A DNA stretch of 10,998 nt from Phoronis ovalis (taxonomy: Eukaryota; Phoronida; Phoronidae): contig JAOXYB010073833.1 of the NCBI GenBank assembly GCA_028565635.1, forward strand, positions 1 through 10,998, given 5' to 3'. Shown piece by piece: positions 1 to 6,466 of this stretch (its first letter is position 1; each line of letters begins with the position of its first letter). The translations under genes and the position numbers were made by a program. The notes under the pieces were generated by a model. The model was not told the DNA's origin, did not search any database, and saw only the letters and a list, made by a program, of their open reading frames with translations.

Positions 1-1640
1 GAAAAAGTATAATTTATCATCACTTTAGACAATTTGAGTAAAAAAAATAATCATTATTCAGACTGAGTCCAGTCTAGGAAGGGACAAATAAAAACAACTA
101 TTTCTCTAGACATCACGCTAATTCATAGCAAGGTCTTTCTGATATTTCAGTAAAATCAAATTCTAGCAATAAGCGATTAAAATTGTGTATAGTCGAATGA
201 CTTTACGACCTTTAGTTTGTATTATTTGTAGCAAAAACAATGTTGTGTATATTTTTTTATAATTATCATGTACGGTGTTGTCCATATAGCTGCCTAACCT
301 GTTCTTCATCACCCTGCTTCAGTTTCTGAAGCTCCTACCTTAAAAAATAGTATTAATCGTAAAAAAGCAACCACAGCATTCCTCAAAAAGGCAAGATTTA
401 CTTAATATCAGTTTCAATTTACGGTTGCCAAGAAATAATCTAACTAAGTGATAAACCTTAAAATTCGACCTTGTAGCTAAAAGGGTTAAGAGGTATCATA
501 CAAGCAAAATAAAAATCTGCAACATTAAATTAACAGTTTTAATAACATATGTGTCATCTGTCATAGAATTTTCTACCTTGGTACAACCAAGCACAGCGAC
601 TCAGACAGCAAGAAAGAGACCGAGTATGAAGACGAATGTACTTTGAACTTGTGATGTATATTTATAACTATCACAGATAATTCAAGTTAAATCCGGTTGA
701 AGGACAGTGTATTAATCACCCCAGCGTGACTATACACATAGTAAATATAGGACGTGTTTGCATAACAAGTCAAGTAAAGTACATTTCATTCATCACTGTT
801 GTGGTTTCATGGTATGCAGATAGTGGTTTCTCAATATAAGGGATTTCCCGGGTTATTTCTCTTGTGTGGTTTAGTGCATAATGGTTTATTGTAAAATCAA
901 CAATTCCCAGAATGCGCTTTATTACTCAATTACTAACTACGAATTATGAGTCAATCTGTTCTTGTCCTTATCTACTAGGAAGTGTATCTATTTTTTTATC
1001 ATGTTCGTGCTTACAATTATTCAAGACTTTTACCTATAATAATTATCTAATTACTAAAATTAGACCTACAGCGTATTCCTAGAACTGTATATTGCTGGAG
1101 GCATCATGTACTTACAGTAATTGCCAATTAATACTTAATAGAGTAATAATGATTAACAACCAACTATTAGATAAGAAAATCAGCGTCTTATATAATTTCA
1201 CACCTTTTTATTATGCGTATTTGTCGTCTTTGTGTTTTAGGAAGGGTAACCTAGCATACTTTTAGAATGAAACAAAAAACGAAATTTAGCATGATATAAA
1301 ATATGAAATAAGAGAATGCATCCGCATGAGATCTCAATTTAAAATCAAATTGAAGAAATATTGAAAATGACATATCTATCTAGTTGAGAATGAATTACAG
1401 ATACATGCAAATAAAAAATGGTGGCTAAAAATATTTTATTCGTAAAAAAAATAAGTTCAATGTTTTTCTAATGTACTATTCTTATCTATAGTCATGTCAG
1501 GAATGCTAACTTTAGATAAATATAGAAATGATGATATGCCTGCCGAATATACCTGCGACTGCACCCTGTTTCCTAGTTTCACCTATATTTGTGTTTATAT
1601 GAAGGACGGTATTAAGTGATATCACGCGCGAAGAATTAGT
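1..1640. other. AT-rich non-coding stretch, no gene supported
   Basis: I see no convincing coding exon or RNA gene here. The open frames are short and AT-biased. The longest, on the plus strand at roughly 453-642, has no start context and is about the length expected by chance. Small items present are a perfect 7-bp hairpin at 316-332 (GCTTCAG, loop TTT) and a palindromic motif GACTGAGTCCAGTC at 61-74, which recurs elsewhere in the window. Two isolated TTCN3GAA matches sit at 904 and 1076. The stretch could be intron or intergenic DNA downstream of the minus-strand genes. Confidence 0.6.
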
Positions 1641-1645
1641 TTATT
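1640..1645 (-). promoter_or_regulatory. Possible polyadenylation signal for the minus-strand exon at 2030-2207
   Basis: TTTATT on the plus strand reads AATAAA on the minus strand. It lies about 385 nt downstream of the stop codon at 2030-2032, a reasonable 3' UTR length. The hexamer is common by chance in DNA this AT-rich, so the assignment rests on position alone. Confidence 0.2.
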
Positions 1646-2029
1646 CATAAACAAAAAGAACGCTCCTCGTTTTATGTTATTTTTGTGTTACTATGATGAA
1701 ATAACGTCTTTACGTTATTGTAACAAACACGATCTGTTCTGTTTCGTACTAGTTTTAAAAGGAGTGCAAAATGTATTTTGATGATATCATAAAAGTTGAA
1801 TAATACCTTTGAGGAATCAGTGCTGTTTAGTAGATTTTGGGAATACAATAGAAAATGAAACCAACCCTTCAATACAAGCCTGCACCTCCGCATGCACTAA
1901 ATAACTAAAAAACAATCACAGCTTCATAAGTTATAAATATTATTCAGGAAATCAACAAATCTGAAATGGCAAGAAACACAATACAAAATTACCCAAAAAT
2001 ATTTAAGAGTTGCACGAAACAGTAACAAA

Positions 2030-2207
2030 TTAACCAATCCTGTACCTATTCTCAAACGACAAGCAGGAATAACCCATATTATTAGAGTATGGATTAGCAA
2101 ACTGATACAACAAATCTGGACTAGCGCGAGACATAGCCACAGTTATGGGCTCAAAATCTTCATCTTCATCTCTGATCCCGTCACTGATCAGTTTCGGTAT
2201 CCATCTT
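2030..2207 (-). CDS. Candidate terminal coding exon of an unidentified minus-strand gene
   Basis: On the minus strand an open frame ends at TAA (2032-2030) after about 59 codons. The likely exon begins at 2207, just after an acceptor-like tract ending TTCTTAAATGTTAG. The peptide starts RRWIPKLISDGIRDEDEDF, has an acidic run (DEDEDFE), then a Ser/Pro/Tyr/Asn-rich stretch, and ends CLSFENRYRIG. It is visibly richer in G and C than its flanks and its codons look protein-like rather than random AT filler. I do not recognise the family; no domain or membrane segment is evident. An upstream ATG at 2233 extends the frame, but splicing at 2208/2207 looks likelier. A GT at the AATAG|GTACAG junction near 2045 could alternatively be a donor. 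The gene runs in the same direction as the SOCS gene, so if earlier exons lie beyond 3408, the SOCS gene would sit inside its intron. That arrangement is inference. Confidence 0.42.
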
Positions 2208-2344
2208 CTAACATTTAAGAATAAATAATCCAATGTTCGCTCAAATGCAATAGTTATGAGTTATCCTACTTATACTGTTAAGTGTAGCCGTGGTAGTAGC
2301 ATGTGATAAAGCAGACGACGTAGCTTTGTCTCGATTTCTAGACA

Positions 2345-2350
2345 TTTATT
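2345..2350 (-). promoter_or_regulatory. Candidate polyadenylation signal of the SOCS gene
   Basis: TTTATT on the plus strand is AATAAA on the minus strand, about 366 nt beyond the SOCS stop codon. It is the first canonical hexamer I found downstream of that stop and before the next minus-strand exon. The 3' UTR would then be roughly 380 nt. Only the hexamer supports the call. Confidence 0.35.
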
Positions 2351-2715
2351 CAGGGGAATTTGTTGAGCAGTATCAACGTCTGTATATAACTTGACAAGGA
2401 AATAAATTGATTTCTGTAGCAGTCTTTCATTAATCCCATGGATTAACTTTTTTTACACTAGCGTCTGAACTGGGTGAAAATGCAATTTGTTGGGTTTTTT
2501 AGGACGTTGGTTTATCATATCATATATATTTGCTGTTATTTCATCTACAATTTAGCACAGCACCAGCAAAAACAGTGTCGCTCGTTATATGATCGGTTGT
2601 CTTGTTATTTTACCGAAGCAATTCGATACATCTTGCGAATTTTAACTCCATCCAGTAGATAATTGATTTTTGGCCCCTGGTCAATTAAAAGCATTTCTAA
2701 GAAGCGCCTTTATAG

Positions 2716-3408
2716 CTATAAAGCATGTGGATATTCTTTTATATAAGTCTGTAAAGGTTTTGGTAGAGGTAATTGAGCTATATCACGGTTGCTACTGAGA
2801 TTGGACATGATTGTCTTTCTACACAGATGCTGCAAACTGGAAACTTGCTGGGAGACAGGCTTTACTAACAGCACCGGCAAATCTCTTCTCCCACAACTTT
2901 CAAGCCATACGCAACGTTTTTTTGTGTTGTGTTTACTAAGTTTTATATAAAAATTTACAAGCTCAATTATATCATCAAATAAAGGCATTTGTCCTGATAA
3001 CGAGTCTTCACAATCTAGACGAAATTTCCCAAGTTCATAAGCAATTCTTACACTAGTTGTCCCACGTTGCGTTCGTATACTTAATGCAAATAAATGTTTG
3101 GGATCGGAGCTATTCCTTAATAAAAATGCTCCTTCATCAGAGTTCTGCAAAATTTTCTTCGCCTGCTGCCTTGTAATATTTTCATAAAACCATCCACTTG
3201 TCTTCAACATTAGCAATGCTGAATTGATCTTTTTGATATCCACTTCTGAATCTACTGCTGCTGGTTTGAAATGTATGCTTTCCATGCTATTCTTAATTGC
3301 ATCCATATTTTGTATACACATTCTGTTTTTTGTATCGAGTCGTTGGATACGAGGTATCACAGTCCCAAATCTGTCGTTTAAATCAGGATACTGCAGAAAT
3401 GTCGGCAT
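2716..3408 (-). CDS. SOCS2-like: Suppressor of cytokine signalling, SOCS2/CISH-like (SH2 + SOCS box)
   Basis: The protein is an intracellular feedback inhibitor. Its SH2 domain would bind phosphotyrosine on activated cytokine or growth-factor receptors or JAKs, and its SOCS box would recruit Elongin B/C and Cul5 to ubiquitinate the bound target. The uninterrupted frame encodes 230 residues. Residues 1-56 are a variable N-terminus. About 57-72 match the extended helix that precedes SOCS SH2 domains. The SH2 domain starts at SGWFYENIT (71-79), carries the FLVRES equivalent FLLRNSS (95-101, phosphotyrosine-binding Arg98) and continues through KFRLD and FDDIIELVNFY to about 183. The SOCS box covers about 190-230, with a BC box SLQHLCRKTI (191-200) and a Cul5 box LPLPKPLQTYI (213-223). 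The C-terminal KEYPHAL resembles the end of vertebrate SOCS2. SOCS2 is about 198 residues and CISH about 258; the SH2 domain has no insert, so SOCS2 fits better. TAA lies immediately upstream in frame and the first ATG has T at -3. Met30, Met35 and especially Met42 have A at -3. A CTGCAG acceptor-like site at about 3391-3396 leaves open an upstream exon. The gene looks intact. Confidence 0.93.
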   Translation of the reverse strand: MPTFLQYPDLNDRFGTVIPRIQRLDTKNRMCIQNMDAIKNSMESIHFKPAAVDSEVDIKKINSALLMLKTSGWFYENITRQQAKKILQNSDEGAFLLRNSSDPKHLFALSIRTQRGTTSVRIAYELGKFRLDCEDSLSGQMPLFDDIIELVNFYIKLSKHNTKKRCVWLESCGRRDLPVLLVKPVSQQVSSLQHLCRKTIMSNLSSNRDIAQLPLPKPLQTYIKEYPHAL

Positions 3409-3610
3409 TTATGTTTTTCATAAAATACCATCAAGAAGGAAAATATTTCTGCTTTACTTCCTTAAGCTGTGCGATCAATTAATACAACTTGAGTTGGCTA
3501 CTAGTAGTTCGGTCTACTAGTTACATGCTAATTTTAAACGAAATTGAACGTTCTGAACTGCGTTAAAAACCTTTTACTGTCTTTGACTTCGTATTAACAG
3601 ATGTTAACAG
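3409..3610 (-). promoter_or_regulatory. Probable 5' UTR of the SOCS gene with upstream ATGs
   Basis: If transcription starts about 25-30 bp downstream of the TATA-like element at 3639-3646, the leader spans roughly this interval. Reading on the minus strand, two ATGs at 3431-3429 and 3421-3419 open short out-of-frame uORFs that overlap the first SOCS ATG and stop soon after it. Such uORFs would lower initiation at Met1 and could favour the downstream in-frame ATGs. The extent of the leader is inferred; the ATGs are seen directly. Confidence 0.35.
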
Positions 3611-3638
3611 CACTGACACCCTTCTTCTATTAAACTTG

Positions 3639-3646
3639 TATATATA
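3639..3646 (-). promoter_or_regulatory. TATA-like element upstream of the SOCS gene
   Basis: TATATATA, flanked by G and C as a palindrome (GTATATATAC), lies 231 bp upstream of the first SOCS ATG. It is immediately followed, further upstream, by the cluster of transcription-factor-like sites starting at 3671. Being palindromic it has no intrinsic direction. The orientation is assigned from the gene. AT-rich DNA produces such octamers by chance, so position is the main support. Confidence 0.4.
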
Positions 3647-3670
3647 CGTACTGTTTTCTATCAATTCAGT

Positions 3671-3679
3671 TTCCAAGAA
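3671..3679. promoter_or_regulatory. STAT/GAS site 1 (TTCCAAGAA)
   Basis: Perfect TTCN3GAA palindrome, the consensus bound by STAT dimers (GAS, gamma-activated sequence). It lies 25 bp upstream of the TATA-like element and about 263 bp upstream of the first ATG. It is the most promoter-proximal of five such sites within 431 bp. Confidence 0.55.
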
Positions 3680-3732
3680 ATTCAAGTTGATCGAATCAAG
3701 CTCTGAGACGATTTACTCGAACTCGACTGTGT

Positions 3733-3741
3733 TTCGAGGAA
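3733..3741. promoter_or_regulatory. STAT/GAS site 2 (TTCGAGGAA)
   Basis: Perfect TTCN3GAA match in the same upstream cluster. The three spacer bases are less typical than those of sites 1 and 4. The same nonamer occurs again at 5017-5025, outside the cluster. Confidence 0.4.
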
Positions 3742-3754
3742 ATCCCAATATACT

Positions 3755-3768
3755 AGGTCACGAGGTCA
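3755..3768 (+). promoter_or_regulatory. Direct repeat of AGGTCA with 2-bp spacer (DR2)
   Basis: AGGTCA-CG-AGGTCA is seen exactly. Hexamer pairs of this kind bind nuclear-receptor dimers; DR2 is classically a retinoid receptor spacing. It lies inside the SOCS upstream cluster, so receptor input to this promoter is a reasonable inference. Confidence 0.4.
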
Positions 3769-3772
3769 CAAT

Positions 3773-3782
3773 CCTTATAAGG
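3773..3782. promoter_or_regulatory. CArG box (SRF/MADS-type site)
   Basis: CCTTATAAGG is a perfect and self-complementary CC(A/T)6GG element, the binding site of serum response factor. It lies 4 bp from the DR2 and 6 bp from the E-box. The core TTATAA could instead act as a TATA element. Confidence 0.4.
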
Positions 3783-3788
3783 CAGTGA

Positions 3789-3794
3789 CACGTG
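3789..3794. promoter_or_regulatory. E-box CACGTG
   Basis: A perfect palindromic CACGTG in the context GTGACACGTGACC. This is the core site for MYC/MAX, USF or other bHLH-zip factors. It belongs to the same dense block upstream of the SOCS gene. Confidence 0.35.
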
Positions 3795-3833
3795 ACCGGT
3801 GTTGTCGAGAATATAGCGGTTGAAAGAAATTCA

Positions 3834-3853
3834 TTCACTGAAATTTCCTAGAA
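3834..3853. promoter_or_regulatory. Tandem STAT/GAS sites 3 and 4
   Basis: TTCACTGAA (3834-3842) is followed by TTCCTAGAA (3845-3853). Both are perfect TTCN3GAA, with start-to-start spacing of 11 bp, about one helical turn. Closely spaced GAS pairs allow STAT dimers to bind cooperatively as tetramers. Vertebrate CISH and SOCS promoters are known to carry tandem STAT5 sites, so the arrangement fits the gene. Confidence 0.55.
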
Positions 3854-4092
3854 AAATTGCGTTTTTCATTAAAACGATGATCAAGGGTTGTTGCCGATAG
3901 AAATATAATTGTGTTTAATCAGCTGATTTATCATATGTTATTTAATTCTCATAGTTAATTCTTGATAACATTCGGGCTTTTAAAAAAGGATTAAAAACGG
4001 GGATTTCATTCAAAAAAGGTCTTGTTTACCCGAGTGGGCGAGGGTTTGCAGGTGTTTAGTATGATTCAAAAAATTGTTTGTGTTTTGAAAAT

Positions 4093-4101
4093 TTCAACGA
4101 A
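4093..4101. promoter_or_regulatory. STAT/GAS site 5 (TTCAACGAA)
   Basis: A perfect TTCN3GAA about 690 bp upstream of the SOCS ATG. It is more distant and its relevance is less certain than that of sites 1-4. Confidence 0.3.
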
Positions 4102-4636
4102 ATTAGGTGGGAGACGAAATGTTATGAATTATTGTTCATTACACAATTGCTTACTTAATGACTTTGCTGTATGGGGGCAGCGTGAATTCCGGTTAGGTTT
4201 CCTTAATTAAATAATAACAAGAATAGGATAGGTCAGGCTAGTCGAATCACCGGGTATCATACCGAGTGGCCCCCAAGGTTTACGTATTTGTTAAAAACTA
4301 ATATATATGTAACTAATTAAGGAAATGAAATTTACAATGAAGACCAATGAAGGCTACGTTACTTTTTTTGGCTTTTTTCACATTTACTTTTTCTTTAATT
4401 GGCAAAGAATGCCGCAAGTAATCTCGGTGATAATTTAGTTCCATCCCTGGACTCAGTCATGAATATTCCATACAAGAAAACAGAATAAAATAGCATAATT
4501 TCCAATTAAATTACAATTTAGACCGTTCCAGTTTCTTAGAAAATTTATCAAAACAAACTATCATAAAAACAGGGTAGTGCGGTGCGTTTTCAACAACGGC
4601 TATAATAACATAAAAATAAAAGCGAGTTCTTAGAAA
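4102..4636. other. Non-coding stretch upstream of the SOCS promoter block
   Basis: No coding frame here is convincing. A plus-strand frame at 4022-4210 is short, low in complexity and has no homology I can recognise. Noted items are a tRNA-gene-like B-box string (GTCGAATCACC near 4237) without a matching A box, one copy of the recurring GGACTCAGTC motif at about 4449, and TTCTTAGAA at 4533 and 4627. Confidence 0.5.
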
Positions 4637-4841
4637 AGCTGTTTCTTAGCTAGTTTAGATAAGAAAAGTCACTGGTGGCTTTTGGGGAATCTTTTGTTTC
4701 AACTTGAACTTAGGGTACAAGAATGTCTTGTTTTTATATAATTTTTTTAACAACGAATAATAATAATGTTTTTATAACAACACCATACTCTACCAGAGGC
4801 CACCAGTGACTTTTCTTATCTAAACTAGATAAGAAACAGCT
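4637..4841. mobile_element. MITE with 43-bp terminal inverted repeats
   Basis: The left end (4637-4679, starting AGCTGTTTCTTAGCTAG) and the right end (4799-4841, ending CTAGATAAGAAACAGCT) are reverse complements over 43 bp with one mismatch. The element is 205 bp long and has an AT-rich interior of about 119 bp with no coding capacity. Each arm contains its own smaller palindrome; on the right CTTATCTA-AAC-TAGATAAG is perfect. Non-autonomous inverted-repeat elements of this size are moved in trans by a DNA transposase. The target duplication is unclear: only AAA flanks both ends (4634-4636 and 4842-4844). High arm identity suggests a fairly recent insertion or hairpin-maintained arms. Confidence 0.85.
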
Positions 4842-4954
4842 AAAGTTATACACGACCTATGAATCTTCTATTCTTCCATAAAAAGTGATTAAAATTTAAC
4901 CAGATACTGTGAGATGACTTTTAGTTGTTCGAATCAGATACAATGCAAAAACTT

Positions 4955-5060
4955 TCTACCAAACGTCCCGATCCCCGCACTCCAGCATGATAAGGGATCG
5001 GATGATCGTTACGAAATTCGAGGAAAAGTCACGGTCCTCGAAACTTGGGAAAGGGGTAGA
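4955..5060. other. Cluster of nested inverted repeats, possible structured RNA or palindromic element
   Basis: Three stems nest in 106 bp. The outer stem is TCTACC (4955-4960) with GGTAGA (5055-5060). Inner hairpin 1 is CCGATCCC (4968-4975) with GGGATCGG (4994-5001), extendable by AACG and CGTT. Inner hairpin 2 is TTCGAGGA (5017-5024) with TCCTCGAA (5035-5042). The region is richer in GC than its surroundings. It has a cloverleaf-like plan but does not match a tRNA, 5S rRNA or snRNA that I know, and no Sm site follows. Confidence 0.3.
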
Positions 5061-5290
5061 TTTTAGATAAGGACTCCTTGAAATTAATCAAAAATAGGGC
5101 ATAAAATCGAGGTAATCATGATCAGATTCATACTAAAACGAGTAAAACAATGAGGGGAAAACTTTGCTCTTGTTTTGTTGTTTTTCATTGCCTTAACTTC
5201 GAGTCCAAAATATCACTATTTTAATAAAGTAATACATTTTTGGTTCTGGAAAATTGTAGATGAGCTAAGAAAAGTCGGCCATAAAATGAA

Positions 5291-5318
5291 TTACCGGTGA
5301 CCGGGACGGTGACGGTAA
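5291..5318. repeat. Short GC-rich inverted and direct repeat
   Basis: TTACCG (5291-5296) and CGGTAA (5313-5318) are reverse complements. Between them GGTGACCGG and GGTGACGGT form an imperfect direct repeat. It stands out as a GC-rich patch in AT-rich DNA. No function is evident. Confidence 0.35.
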
Positions 5319-5563
5319 AAATCCAAAATGATGCTTTTCGTAGCTCTTTAATACTACTCTAACTGGAGAACCTATAACTTGTAAAACACTATCTAACATC
5401 GTTATCAAAGCATACATAAACATTAAACAATGAATAGCTCATTCCCAGCAAAGCACGATCCTGTACTATGCCGTTATTGGATGTATTGGCATTTGGGACA
5501 GAGCTAGACTGGGTCAAGTCTGCCTGGCCAAATATTTTATTTTATTTAATATTTTATTTTCTC

Positions 5564-5680
5564 AACACAAAATATCATATTTTCAGTTATTAGTCGGTGA
5601 AAATGTTTATACAACATAAAATATCATAATTTCAGTGTTTATATATACCCCTGTTTTATATATGGCCTGTTTTATATATA
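5564..5680 (+). repeat. Short AT-rich direct repeats
   Basis: AACACAAAATATCATATTTT (from 5564) and AACATAAAATATCATAATTT (from 5613) are near-identical units about 49 bp apart, each followed by CAGT. They are followed by two copies of CTGTTTTATATAT near 5651 and 5668. This is simple low-complexity or tandemly duplicated sequence with no coding potential. Confidence 0.5.
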
Positions 5681-5808
5681 AAAGGATTTGATAAAAAAAA
5701 TTCAAAACTTCAAAATGTAAAGTAATAAATAAAATCTTTGTTTAATGATTATGAAACATAAGATTAATAACATTATTAAAAAAAATTATCAGCATCAAAA
5801 AATCATTT

Positions 5809-5826
5809 TAGACTTGTGCAAGTCTA
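5809..5826. repeat. Palindromic motif TAGACTTG-TG-CAAGTCTA
   Basis: Perfect 8-bp arms around TG lie at the 5' edge of the LINE-like fragment. Related strings occur at 61-79, about 4449, 5507-5524, 6427-6441 and 9988-10003, so this may be a repeat-family signature. Confidence 0.4.
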
Positions 5827-5959
5827 GGACAGAGCGTAAGATACTTCGCATGGAGCGAGGCCGAGAAGTTGGCCAAGGACCATGATAGGTGGCGTATTTC
5901 TGTTGTAGCCTTATATGTCCCAGAAGGGATGAAGATGACTAAGTAAGTAAGTAAGTAAG
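5812..5959 (+). mobile_element. 3' end of a non-LTR retrotransposon (LINE) with (TAAG)n tail
   Basis: An open plus-strand frame of 44 codons ends at TAA (5944-5946). Its core, residues 14-28, is WSEAEKLAKDHDRWR, which matches the typical C-terminus of non-LTR retrotransposon ORF2 polyproteins (a W..A..LA.DR.RWR pattern). It is followed by VVALYVPEG, and the stop codon lies within a short tandem array of TAAG (about 5941-5959), the kind of simple-repeat tail some LINE clades carry instead of poly(A). Only the extreme 3' end is present, as expected of a 5'-truncated insertion. I cannot assign the clade with confidence. The GC content is higher than in the flanks, supporting an inserted sequence. 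Confidence 0.6.
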
Positions 5960-5962
5960 GTA

Positions 5963-5987
5963 CTTCCCCTCGGCACGGCGGGGGAAG
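5963..5987. repeat. GC-rich hairpin next to the LINE tail
   Basis: CTTCCCC (5963-5969) and GGGGAAG (5981-5987) are perfect reverse complements with an 11-bp loop (TCGGCACGGCG). The hairpin lies 3 bp after the TAAG array. It could be part of the retroelement 3' end or of an older repeat into which it inserted. Confidence 0.4.
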
Positions 5988-6071
5988 CACCATGTTAGTT
6001 TAATAGCTGGCCTAATTTCCACAAATAGATGAATGCGCAGACTTACATAAGTTGGCTCTGTTATTATAGAT

Positions 6072-6466
6072 AATTGAAATAAATATCATATAATTAAAAA
6101 AAATTACTAAAAAACTTCATTTTCCTTTAAATTTAAAGAATAAAAAATAGGCTTCTCTTGCTTACTTAAATTTGCTTTGATTTAAATGAAAAGAGAATTG
6201 GCTCTAGACTATTAACACAAAATAGAAACATAGTAACATAGAAGAGTCATAACACATTAGCATATATACCCAAAACATATGTTTGGTGTATTATTAAGCA
6301 CTGTAACAGAGCCCGGAGCCCAGTTTATTGTAAAAACTGTGTATTATAATGCTCAGTTTATAGTATACATTGTGTATTAGTATTAACTACAATCAAAATT
6401 TATAAAATCCAATTAATGTTTCTAGCGACTGATGTCTGTCTAATGAATGCGTTTCAAAATCAATCC
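6072..6466 (+). repeat. Dispersed repeat, copy A (diverged partner at 9605-10020)
   Basis: Colinear blocks match 9605-10020: AATTGAAATAAATA at the start; CCTTTAAATTTAAAG near 6125; a GATTTAAATGAAAAGAGAA block near 6179 followed by CTCTAGA; GCTCAGTTTA near 6351; and, near the end, TAAAATCCAATTAATGTTT followed by a CTGATGTCTGTCT block. Copy A is shorter in the middle. The similarity is low but ordered, which points to an old transposable-element family or an old duplication. There is no coding frame of note inside. Confidence 0.5.

Noticed and set aside
453-642. Plus-strand open frame ending in RKRPSMKTNVL
   Set aside because: No start codon in context and no strong acceptor; its first half is AT filler. 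The length is within chance expectation.
2474-2662. Plus-strand frame between the two minus-strand coding units
   Set aside because: Antisense to the likely SOCS 3' UTR, with no family resemblance.
3224-3520. Plus-strand open frames overlapping the SOCS gene
   Set aside because: They lie antisense to the well-supported SH2/SOCS coding sequence and have no recognisable domains; they are shadows of it.
4213-4280. tRNA-like B-box string GTCGAATCACC
   Set aside because: No matching A box or cloverleaf could be drawn, so neither a tRNA gene nor a tRNA-derived SINE is supported.
5941-5959. GTAAGT repeats as splice donors
   Set aside because: They arise from the TAAG tandem array and have no exon context.
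5808-5993. Minus-strand frame over the LINE tail
   Set aside because: It reads the TAAG repeat and hairpin in reverse (giving a LLTYL string). The plus-strand reading matches a LINE C-terminus.
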